DNA from: Cladorhizidae sp. MBARI D1340-BT2
Lineage: Eukaryota > Porifera > Demospongiae > Poecilosclerida > Cladorhizidae
Direction: 5' to 3'
Assembly (NCBI GenBank): GCA_028752905.1
Contig: JAQNBH010000010.1
Span: forward strand, 28,506,248 to 28,570,247
Length of the DNA: 64,000 nt
Below, one piece after another: positions 52,873 to 62,282 of this stretch. Under the pieces are notes generated by a model. That model made no database searches. It was not told where the DNA came from and saw nothing but the letters and a program-made list of their open reading frames with translations. Every line of letters begins with the position of its first letter. Positions within the stretch are counted from its first letter, which is position 1. A program made the position numbers and the translations under genes.

Positions 52873-55321
52873 ATGGCCAAGAGGAAAAGGTGCTTTGAGA
52901 GTGGGCAATCTAATTTGACTTCATTCTTCAAATCAAGAGTGTACAACCTGAACAAGGTGAGATCATAATGTTTAGCTACCTAGGTACTCACTTACACTTC
53001 ATGTTCCAGGAGATGAATCTGACTGTGACATTCACACTGACAGTGACGATGAAGAAAGCTCTGACAAACATTTTGAAAGCCATACACATCCATCTTCAGG
53101 TAGTAGTAGCATCTCTCAAATGGAAGTTCCATGTAGTGGTAGTTCTCAAGATCCTTCAGCTTTGGTTCCAGGTATCAGTACATGTAATGGTTCTTGTTGT
53201 ACTGGTTCTGAAATATCACAACCAACAAATCCTACAATATTGAAGAAAACTGAAAGGTCTTTTGGTTCTGGTAGAAACGCCCGTAAGAGATATTTTGGGA
53301 CTTCATATAAGCAATATCCATGGCTTCACTTGTGCTGTTCAGAATTTAAGGTATATTGCTTTTATTGTAAGCTTGCTATTAAGTTAAATGTGAGCGTAGT
53401 AAGTATAAAAGCTGATCCAGCATTTTCTACTGTAGGATTTCCAATTGGAAAAAGGCAATTGATAGGTTCAAAGATCATGAATCCTCTCTTGCTCATAGAG
53501 ATTCGTTTGCAGCTTTCATTGCTTCAAGAAGTTCTTCTGTTAATGAGCTGTTGCTGAAAAGTTTAGATCAAAACCAAGCAAAATGAAGATGTAGCCTACT
53601 TCAACAACTTGCAGCACTACGTTTCTTGTTGCGACAGGGCATATCTATTCGAAATGACCATGCTGGTGGTTCCAATCTGAGATTAATGCTTAAAAGTGTA
53701 CTAAATGAAAGTTCATGGGTATGTGAGAACAAGTACCAGTCACCCGAAATCATAAATGAAATGATTGAAATAATGGCCCATAAAGTATTACGTTCCTTAC
53801 TGTCAGAGGTGAATTTTCAACACTGGTTCTCACTTATAGCTGATGAGACAAGAGATGTTGCAAATTGTGAGCAGTTGGTTTTATGTTTGAGATGGTTCTC
53901 AGAAAACTATGAAGTATTTGAAGATCAGGTTGGCCTTATTCAAGTCGATAATACCAGAGCTGAAACCATCTATTCATCCTTGAAGGATTGTCTTGTACAT
54001 TTAGGCATACCAATTCAAAATTTCAGGGGTCAGGCATATGATGGTGCCCGCAATTTTGAGGGACATGTAACTGGTGTAGCTAAAAGGTTTACTCATGATA
54101 ATGCTGCAGCAATTTCTGTGCATTGTCTAGCTCATTGTGTCAATCTCTGCCTACAAGAAGTAGCTAGAAGTAGCAAGTCTATCAAAGAAGGTTTGAATTT
54201 TGCAATGGACATAATTCAGCTAATCAAGTATTTTCCTAAACCGCAAATTATTTTTGAAGCTGTCCAGAAGCAACAAGACTCCTCCCCATCCACTTCTGGG
54301 ATTAGGAGCCTATGTCCTACCAGGTGGACTGTTCGCACTAGTGCAATGCAGGCAATCATAAGCAATTATGAAGCTTTGCGGGAATGTATGGAGATATCAT
54401 CTCATGGCACAGATGACTATTCAAGGCGTGCTAATGGTATCCTTGCATTGATGGATCGTTTTTCAATATACTTTGGTCTAAAATTTTCAATTTTATTATT
54501 CAGCATGACTGAACAACTATCCATTCACCTGCAAGGAAAGGATATTAAAGTGGAAGATGCGTATTTTGCAGTGAATATGTGCATTAGATCACTTCAGCAA
54601 TTGAGGAGTGATGATAGTTTTATAATATTTTTTGATTCAGTCAAAGAAGAGGCATCAAGAAAGTGTGATCCACCTGTCCTTCCTCGACAGAGACAGCTTC
54701 CAAGGTGAATTGATGATGGTACAGCTCAGCATGTGCATGCATCTGTAGAAGATTTCTACAGAAAAGAATATTTCCAAGCAATTGACAGTGTTATAGGAGA
54801 TTTAGAGAATCGGTTTTCACAAGGAAACTTTTTGCTGGTTAGAAAGTTGGCTTCTTGATTGTGCCAATGGGAAGGCTGTTTTACTGCCTCAAGAATTATG
54901 CAAACTTTACCAAACTGATATTGATTTTGAGAAACTCAAATTACATTTACAAATGTTACCTGGTGCCATAAAATCTACAGCTCTAGATGGCATTCAGATT
55001 CAGAAAGTTACAAGTGTTCAAACTATTTGTGATGTCTTCAATGCACAATATAGCATCAAGTGTATGCTGACAGAAGTGCATAAGCTTTTGAGTGAGATTT
55101 ACTTGACAATACCTGTCACAACAGCTACAGCTGAACGCAGGTTCTCTGCTCTCAAGCGCATAAAAACGTATTTGAGAAACTCAATGACTCAACAACGTTT
55201 AAACCACTGCATGCTTCTACACATTCACCGGCAAAGAACTGATGACCTTAATCTATCTGAAATTGCACAAGAATTTATCGATAGGAATGAGAGGAGAAGG
55301 AACTTCTTTGGATGCTTTTGA
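52873..55321 (+). pseudogene. hAT-type transposase with TTF zinc finger, broken
   Basis: Exon 1, 52873-52956 (MAKRKRCFESGQSNLTSFFK), ends at AAG|GTGAGA. A 50-bp intron ends TTCCAG and exon 2 continues DESDCDIHTDSDDEESS. A TTF-type zinc finger follows (KQYPWLHLCCSE ... CFYC, about 53310-53370). A frameshift near 53440, a TGA at 53584, a TGA at 54706 and another frame change near 54.82 kb break the frame. Between these the DDE domain is readable: WFSLIADETRDVAN, GQAYDGARNFEGHVTGVAKR, VHCLAHCVNLCLQEV, CPTRWTVRTSAM. The C-terminal hAT dimerisation domain follows: YLTIPVTTATAERRFSALKR, then TYLRNSMTQQRLN. This is the DUF4371-type hAT clade. Terminal repeats were not certain. Confidence 0.85.
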
Positions 55322-55565
55322 CTGTATATATAGCTAATTGTATTTTTCCCTTAATACTGACCTCTATCATATTAGAATTTTTGCTGCCCTACATGATAGC
55401 TAATGGTATAATATATACTTGTGGTAGCAATCAGGAGCATACCCAGGAGTTTCTGAAGGGGAGGGCGCTCCAATTTGACTTTTAATATTCTAAGATGTCG
55501 AATGATTTGTTCAAGGAAAGATTTTTGAGGGAAACAGGGGAAAAAGCTGTGTGTTTTGTGGGCCA

Positions 55566-55645
55566 CAGGTTGTTAGGGGAGGGGGGGGGGCAGTTGGTTA
55601 GGGGAGGGGGCTGCAGGTTGTTGGGAGAGGGGGAGGGCGCAGGTG
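55566..55645. repeat. G-rich degenerate tandem repeat
   Basis: TTGTTAGGGGAGGGGG and (GTT)GGTTAGGGGAGGGGGCTGCA, then GTTGGGAGAGGGGGAGGGCG: three related units on a G-rich + strand. It could form G-quadruplexes. Just downstream of the hAT copy. Confidence 0.75.
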
Positions 55646-55775
55646 ACTGACCATCAAGGGCCAAAAATTTCCCGAGATCTATTTCTAGTTTGTTCTTTAA
55701 TACTGAATTGAACGTTCTGTGGCTAAGTTCAACCCTGTAGCTGAATTCTTCAGAGCATTTGTTATTACTTTACAG

Positions 55776-56466
55776 AATGGCTATTAGTCCTCCAGAATGC
55801 ATCAAAATCAATCTCAGAGCATCAAATTTTTCAAAATAGTTCAGGTAAGTGTAACTAAGAAATTGTTGGATTTATGGTAATTATTACTGTTGCAGAGTAA
55901 TGAAGTTGAAGGATCTTATCACATGGAGAAGGAAGGTCTTTCTTGAGTGATGAGTTAAAATGTTTTTTCACTCTTTACAGAGAGACATCGACAAATAGCC
56001 AAATGGTGGTTGCGTGATAACTACCCAGACATTAAGCATTACTATGATGTCTGGCATGTCGCTAAAAGTATTATTACGTAGGACTACACTTATACTATAT
56101 GCAGCATTACTTACTAGTTACTACTTTTTCTAGGTTTGTAGAAGAAAGTGCAACCATTGGCTACAAAGAATGCAAATTTGTGGCTGAATGGGAGAAGAGC
56201 ATCATCAATCACCTTTATTGGTGTGCATAGTCAACACTAATCAGTGATGGAGAAATGTTCAAGGCTAAGTGGTTGTCGCTCGTAAATCACATTCACAATG
56301 TGCATCAAAACCATGGTTAGAAGTTTCCTGTGTGTGCCCATCAGCCACTTACTGGAAGGGGACAAAAGAAGAAATGGTTTAAAAGGCGTAAGTGAAGTGT
56401 TTTCCTTTATAATTTTACATTGCTACTATACTAATTCAATCAGATACTAAAGCAAGTGAGAAGTTA
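55776..56466 (+). pseudogene. Decayed spliced transposase-like gene (H.QIAKW...Y.VWHVAK family)
   Basis: Successive blocks with splice-like borders: 55776-55844 (MHQNQSQSIKFFKIVQ), 55896-55946 (SNEVEGSYHMEKEGL then TGA), 55981-56070 (RHRQIAKWWLRDNYPDIKHY, YDVWHVAK) and 56134-56395 (KFVAEWEKSIINHLYWCA, TAG, AKWLSLVNHIHNVHQNHG, TAG, KKWFKRR), then a start at about 56445 (DTKASEKL). The pattern is like a family widespread in fish and cnidarian genomes as uncharacterised proteins, probably a domesticated or mobile DDE transposase. I cannot name the superfamily with certainty (Kolobok-like is a guess). Three in-frame stops make it a pseudogene. It is cut off where the Gmr1-like sequence begins. 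Confidence 0.55.
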
Positions 56467-57111
56467 ATGAGGAGACCTTACCATGTGATGGGCAAGAACC
56501 TGATTGTCTTACCCAAGGTAGCTAGGGGGAAAGTGTTAGCTAGGGCTCATAATACTCCATGGGCTGGGCACTTTGGGCAAGAGAGGACCCTGCATGCAAT
56601 CAGGGTCAGAATTGATTGGCCAGGAATAGCAAAGGAGGTAAAAGAGATGTGTGCGTCCTGCCCCCTGTGTCAAAAAGCTGGCCCTGTGGTGACAACTAAG
56701 GCCCCCCTACAACCCTTACCCGTGATAAGAGAACCCTTTTCCAGAGTGGCCATGGATATTTTTGGACCCTTAGAGAGAACAAAGGCAGGGAACAGGTACA
56801 TACTTGTGGTTATGGATTATGAGTCCAAGTGGCCGGAAGCCTTTGCCTTACCAAACATGACTGCCGAGACGGTAGCCAATTGTTTAGTAGAAATCACGGC
56901 CCGGGTTGGGGTACCAACGGAAATCATATCCGATAACGGGTCCAACTTTGTGTCAAAGGTTATGAAGCAGTTCTGCAGCCTGGTGGGAATGAAACAGATT
57001 AAGACCTCCCCATATCATCCACAGACGGATGGTATGGTGGAGAGGTTTAATGCCACCCTAAAAAGATTACTGAGAAAGCTTACCCAAAACCCGTCGGTCG
57101 AATGGGACTAA
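56467..57111 (+). pseudogene. Integrase of second Gmr1-like element
   Basis: HHCC zinc domain (HNTPWAGHFGQERTL ... CASCPLCQK) and D,D-E core: AMDIFGPLERTKAG, ISDNGSNFVSK and DGMVERFNATLK. It ends at a TAA at 57109-57111 where the related element at 3.4 kb has Val (WDVC), a nonsense change. The first ATG used here is only the start of the surviving piece. Confidence 0.88.
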
Positions 57112-57180
57112 TGCCTCTCCTATGTACTATGGGCATACAGGGGCACCGTTCATAGAACCACGGGGTTTTCCCCTTATAAT

Positions 57181-58131
57181 TTGTTGTTCGGGAGGGAGAT
57201 GAGGATGCCCCTCGACCAGATGGTCCGTTATTGGAAGGGAAAGGAAGAGAGTGATGAGTCGAGTGTGGTAGAGTACGTACAGACACTGAAGGCAAACATG
57301 GAAGTGGTGAGAGATCTTGCCTATGAGAGAGAGATAAGTGAGAAAACAAAACAGAAAAGGTATCATGATCAAACAGCCAAGGAGAGAACATTCATAGTGG
57401 ATGATTACGTGTTAGTTTTCAGGCCAGTAAAGAAGAACAAATTAATGAACCAGTGGGAGGGACCGTACCCCATTAGCAAAGTTGTTACAAGTGTGACGTA
57501 CCAGGTGGATGTAGGGGCAACAGTCAAAAGGTATAGAACCTACCATATTAACTGCATAAGGAAGTGGACCTCCCCTGTGGCTTCTGTGTTTATGGCTTTT
57601 GATGAAGAGGAAGAAACCTCTGACAAAGTGAAGGAATGCACCCACACCCTGCCTCTCTCTCAACACATAGAATTGAAGACTCTGAAAGAAAAGTACAAGG
57701 ATGTTTTTCAAGATATCCCGGGTAGAACACACTTGATACAACTTGATATACCAACCGGTGAGGCCACCCCTGTGAGATTACCCCCATACAGGTTGGCTCA
57801 TTCTGCCCTAGACACCTTGAAGGAAGAAATTAAGACCTTACTTAATCAAGGGATTATAAGAGCATCTAAAAGCCCTTGGGCGGCCCCTATTGTACTAGTA
57901 GCCAAAAAGGACGGGTCTCGTCGAATGTGCGTGGACTATAGGAGACTTAACAAAGTTACAGTTAATGATTCCTACCCTTTACCCAACATAGAGGAACTCA
58001 TTTCGAGTCTGGGGTCCTCTGCTTTTATCACCACCTTAGATCTATCAAAGGGATACTATCAGGTGCCTGTGAACCCTGAGCATGTACACAAGACGGCTTT
58101 TGTCACCCTCAAGGTAAATATGAGTTTTTAA
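57181..58131 (+). pseudogene. Integrase C-terminus and RT N-terminal half of second Gmr1-like element
   Basis: Same frame as the integrase after the stop. MLFGREMRMPLDQMVRYWKG, then a basic C-terminal integrase segment ending near TYHINCIRKWTSPV. The RT follows: ASKSPWAAPIVLVAKKDGSR and LDLSKGYYQVPV. The frame shifts by one base near 58.11 kb and soon stops; RT resumes in another frame at 58134. Confidence 0.88.
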
Positions 58132-58133
58132 CA

Positions 58134-59222
58134 ATGCCTTTTGGGCTAGTGTCAGCCCCATCCACCTTCCAGCGGTTGATGGATGAGGTACTGGAAGGGT
58201 TACAGAAGTGTACAGTGGCATACCTTGATGACATCATCATTCACAGTGACTCTTGGAATGAACACCTGACACATTTGGAGGTAGTGTTTTCCAAATTGAG
58301 AAGTGCTGGGTTGACAGTGAAAGAAAAGAAATGCACCTTCGCTAGTGGGAGCTGTGTATACCTCGGGTATGTAGTGGGAAGTGGGAAAGTTAAGCCTATG
58401 AATGACAAAGTAGCTGCGGTGCAAGACTTTAAAATGCCCTTAAACAAGAAAGATGTCCGGTCCTTCTTAGGATTATGCGGATATTATCGCAAGTTTATAC
58501 CAGACTTTGCGACAATAGCTACCCCCCTGTCCGAACTCACCCGAAAGAAAGAATCAAACAAAGTGAGATGGTCCGACAAGTGTGCCCAAGCATTCTCTCG
58601 CCTTAAAGAAGCGTTAATGAAAGCCCCGGTGTTAGTCACCCCGGATTGGACTCTGCCTTTTGTATTACAAACTGACGCCTCTGCCACTGGGCTGGGGTAT
58701 GTGTTGAGTCAGGTAGACAGGGAAGGAGAGGAGCATCCAATAGCATACGCTTCTAAGAAGTTGTTGGCCAGTGAACGGAATTACTCAGCTATCGAGCGGG
58801 AGGCTCTAGCCATAATAAGAGGAGTCCAACATTTTCGTACGTACTTGGAGGGTACCCACTTTATTATCCAAACCGACCACAACCCCTTAACCCACCTGAC
58901 TAATCTAAAAGATAACCACGGCAGATTAGCTAGGTGGGCTCTCTCTCTTCAACCCTACAGTTATGATATTGTTCATCGCAGTCGCAAAGCCAATGCCAAT
59001 GCGGATGGCCTTTCCAGAGACCCAGGGTCTCTGACCAATGTTGGGGGAGTGTCAGGGACCCCCCTGACTGACCAAATACCAGAGTGTGAACCACACAGAG
59101 GAGGGAAGAAGGACACAGGAAGTAGTGTCACGAACATATTCCTACCTGATAAAGAAGCTGAACAAGTGGACAGTTCTGGTTGGACCAGACCAGAAGCAGG
59201 AAGGCCACTCGAAATGACCTAA
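58134..59222 (+). pseudogene. RT C-terminal half and RNase H of second Gmr1-like element
   Basis: MPFGLVSAPSTFQRLMDEVL and catalytic YLDDIIIHS, then the thumb (VRSFLGLCGYYRKFIPDF) and RNase H: LQTDASATGLGYVLSQV, SAIEREALAI, QTDHNPLTHL, ADGLSRDPGS. As in the first element, the frame passes the purine tract (TTGGGGGAG) and runs about 57 codons into the LTR beginning at 59050. Confidence 0.9.
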
Positions 59223-59660
59223 TATGGTCATTTCCAGAGCACTAATGAGGATGCTGCGGTCTGAGGGCGTAAACAGTTAGTAAATTATAAAAGGACTAAA
59301 CTATTATTATTAGCTAGAGTTAGAGTTTGAACTGTTTTGATAAGAACCTCTGTTATTGCTGCTAAGTTGTATTACTACTGTTGTATTGTTCTGTGGGAGT
59401 AAAAGATATTGTTATCTCCCTGAATGAATCTTAATTACTCTAATCTCTCTCGAGTTGTCTATTAAGCATTGTCTATTAAGCGTTAGGCGCTACTCAAGTT
59501 GTCTAATAAGCATTAGGCGCTAACAATAAGGTTGTTAGCTGGGAAGTCTGAGCTGAGGAATTTCAATTGCGCAATAATTGTTATCAAGGCCAGGCTTGAT
59601 AAGTGGGTGGCTACTGTAGTTCAGCAAAAGCGGCTGGAGCTAAGTAGGCCAACGCTTACA
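59050..59660 (+). repeat. 3' LTR of second Gmr1-like element
   Basis: Starts TGTCAGGGACCCCCC after the purine tract and ends AACGCTTACA, sharing the TGTCAG start and CTTACA end of the LTR at 118-766. It contains an internal short repeat (TGTCTATTAAGCATTGTCTA and TAAGCATTAGGCGCTA units near 59455-59525). No partner LTR is in the window, so the right end is inferred by analogy. Confidence 0.75.
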
Positions 59661-61680
59661 CCTACCTAGCACAAAGAGATGAGGAAGCGAGTTATAAGAT
59701 TGCTGTAAATGTTTATAAAAACTCAACTTTTCAAAATGCGCATGGTTAGCCAATCCATGATAGAAATACAAAGAGGATTTTTTTTGCGGAAAAAAAAATG
59801 AGCTGGTATCATTCTAGTAATAACTTTTTAAACTACAGGGTTTCTAAATCAAATAAATATATCCTGGATGGCAGATACTCCATAGAAGTTATAGACTGTG
59901 ATCTAATAGCTTCCCCTCAAATCAAAATCCTGGTATATACAGTGTACTGTGAAGCTCCATATGTGAAGATTGCTTCAGAGTAAACATGCAAACTACAACG
60001 AGCAAAATCAGACGAGAACTTTCATAGGTCCTTATAATGGATGAAATTATGAATGTATAATTATATAATGAGCCTAAATAAATGGAAATTAGCTTTAACC
60101 AGCAGGGTGATATGATGACTGAATCTGTTACTCTTTTTCTCCCATACAACTATATATATATTATGTTTACGATTATAATTATAAAAATGAAATATAATTT
60201 TGGTGAAATTATTCACAATAATTATATCAGAAATAATAAAAAGAAAATTCTGAGATGTTTTATAGTTGTAATATACCCAATGAGGAAAGAAGTCACTTGA
60301 AATAAAAAAAGGTTGATTATCACAATGGCAACATCATGACTGCTCCCTTTCTCTCTTAATCCCCTTTCCAAGTCAGTCAGCTAAAATAAATATTGATTTT
60401 GAAACCTCACTTAGTGTTCCACGGTCTTGCCTTCTCTTACATTAACCTTCTCAATATTCAATTAGATATTTTATTCTCTGGACATTTCAATTAGATGGCT
60501 AGAGCATCTAGTCTAAACATTGAGAGAATACAATTTATTGAGAAGGATATTTTAATGTAATTCTCTCCAACTGAGAGTCCATTGAGACTTGTCTTCTCTT
60601 GCCTTTTTGTCTTCAGTTCCTGTATGCATGTCACAATAAGAAATGGTGGCCATCTAAAAAAGTGGCGATCGTTTGAATTTTGCATCTAATTGGTTTATTT
60701 TTATTTTATAGCTAGAGGATTATTCATGCCAATTTGTTTGTATGACAATTATATGCCCTATTCAAATATTTTAGACATAGTGATACCATACCACCCAACC
60801 AACACATCTCAAAACCATCATCTTCCTGCCATGTAAAACTATGAAATTTCTGGCTTGTTTGGAGTTGAACTCTCTATAGTGCATGCACACCAAATTCTAA
60901 TTCTATTTGCTAAAATGTCACCTTCAAGTGTCAGTGTACATTTAACCAGCAACAGCATTCCTCCGGGAAGTTTGCTATTAATTTTCGATAGCAAGAACCA
61001 GTCTGAGTTGTCCTATAGGTACCACATATTTTGTAATGCATGCAACATGGATTTTTCAGTTGCTATTTCAGACAAGTAACTAGTGCAAACACAAGAGCCT
61101 AGTAATATCTGTTTGACTAGAAACCACTAGTGAATATGATATTGAGTAACTCTAGAAAGAGTGATCATTGTTATGTTATTTAGATTTAAAAAATCAGCCA
61201 GGGGTGACAGGTAGATAGATAGATAGATTATTGCTTTACAGAATTACTGATATACAGCAATGCGCAGTGGTCAAAACAACATTATAGAAGGTTCTGAAGG
61301 TCTGCAACTTCATGCAGCCTGTAATTATAAGTTAGAGTATATTGAAGGTGGGGGTAGGAGGGAACATACAAGGACAATGATGGTGGAAAGTGCATGGGTG
61401 AGCAGAATCAAATCTCGCTAGAAAGGAATTCCAGAAGAATGTCTTGAGCTTTTTCTTTATTATAATTATGCTGCGATTGTTTCACATCAGTGGATGGGAG
61501 TGAGTTCCAAAGCCTGGGAATCCTACAAAAGTAAGAGTGTCTACGTTGGTTAGACCAAGCATATTTATGCTTTAGCTAGATCTGACTACCAGATCTAGTA
61601 GGGCCAGAGCAGAATTCTATATAATCATACATGAAATAGTTGGGATCTTCCATCTTCAGTGTTCTAACCAGAAACATGAT
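59661..61680. other. Non-coding stretch with one palindromic repeat and a GATA tract
   Basis: AT-rich, no recognisable gene. Contains palindromic repeat copy 11 (60440-60590) and a short (GATA)n run at about 61213-61228. A short frame at 60855-61079 has no recognisable domain. Confidence 0.55.
60440..60590. repeat. Palindromic repeat copy 11 (both arms)
   Basis: AACCTTCTCAATATTCAATT, TTATTCTCTGGACATTTCAA, TTAGATGGCTAGAGCATCTA, GTCTAAACATTGAGAGAATA, CAATTTATTGAGAAGG, then the flank TTTTAATGTAATTCTCTCC, ACTGAGAGTCCATTGAGAC. The centre (CTTCATCAGG) is deleted. Confidence 0.75.
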
Positions 61681-61889
61681 TGTGTGGTGGCGCAATTACG
61701 GAACAGTAATCGGGACATAACTCCCTTGACTTGTAATAATATATATTCGAATTGATGATCACCTTTTGTTCGTTGTATTGATACTCTGTCTTTCTCATGA
61801 AGATTCAATTCTCTTTCTCTATCGGGTAGAAGAGATACAAACGGTGACGCAGAACCTCGCAGGGAATCCTAAACATAGACTTCCCTACA
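61681..61889 (+). repeat. Probable 5' LTR of CsRn1-like element
   Basis: The end is fixed by the primer site: ...TTCCCTACA then TTGG. A plausible start is the TGTGTGGTGGCGCAATTACG at about 61681, giving about 209 bp. No partner LTR is in the window, so the start is approximate. Confidence 0.55.
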
Positions 61890-62282
61890 TTGGTGACCCC
61901 GACGTACACGTCCACAGCGTACCCACTCAACAGCATCAATTCCTTCCCCTTCGGCATTATGGCTGAAGCACGAGCACTTGCAGATGCTTTATTGGCAGCT
62001 ACAGTCAATGCAGTCGCCCTCAAACTACCAGAGTTCTCGCCTGACAGGATTGAATACTGGTTTATAGCCATCGATGTGGAATTTAACCTCCGCGTTCCTG
62101 CCATTACCCAGGATCAGACCAAATACAGCTACGTGGTGGCAGCACTCAAGGGCCAGGTCATGGACAGGGTGATCGACATCATCAGGAACCCCCTGCTGAT
62201 GGCACTCGCTACCAAGCCATCAAAGATCGCCTCCTTTCCGCGTTTGGTCGAACGCCCTTGGAGAGGAGCAAGAGTCTTCTAG
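61890..62282 (+). pseudogene. Gag N-terminal part of CsRn1-like element
   Basis: Open frame in which the likely Gag start is the internal MAEARALADALLAATV (about 61959). It is followed by LKLPEFSPDRIEYWFIAIDV and YVVAALKGQVMDRVIDIIRN, a capsid-like segment typical of this Ty3 lineage. The frame changes near 62.2 kb and this piece then stops at 62282; the Gag similarity continues in the next frame. The frame upstream of the internal Met overlaps the primer site and is unlikely to be used. Confidence 0.75.
61891..61905 (+). other. Primer-binding site complementary to tRNA-Trp
   Basis: TGGTGACCCCGACGT matches the complement of the 3' end of eukaryotic tRNA-Trp including CCA. tRNA-Trp priming is a known hallmark of the CsRn1 lineage. 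Confidence 0.85.

Larger units (their letters stand above)
56447..59660 (+). mobile_element. Second Gmr1-like element, 5'-truncated, with 3' LTR
   Basis: Integrase, then reverse transcriptase, then RNase H, then a purine tract and a 611-bp LTR. It is homologous to 118-6017 along its length but clearly diverged, so it is a different family. Gag, protease and 5' LTR are missing; the left end falls inside the integrase zinc domain region. One stop and one frameshift interrupt pol. Confidence 0.88.
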
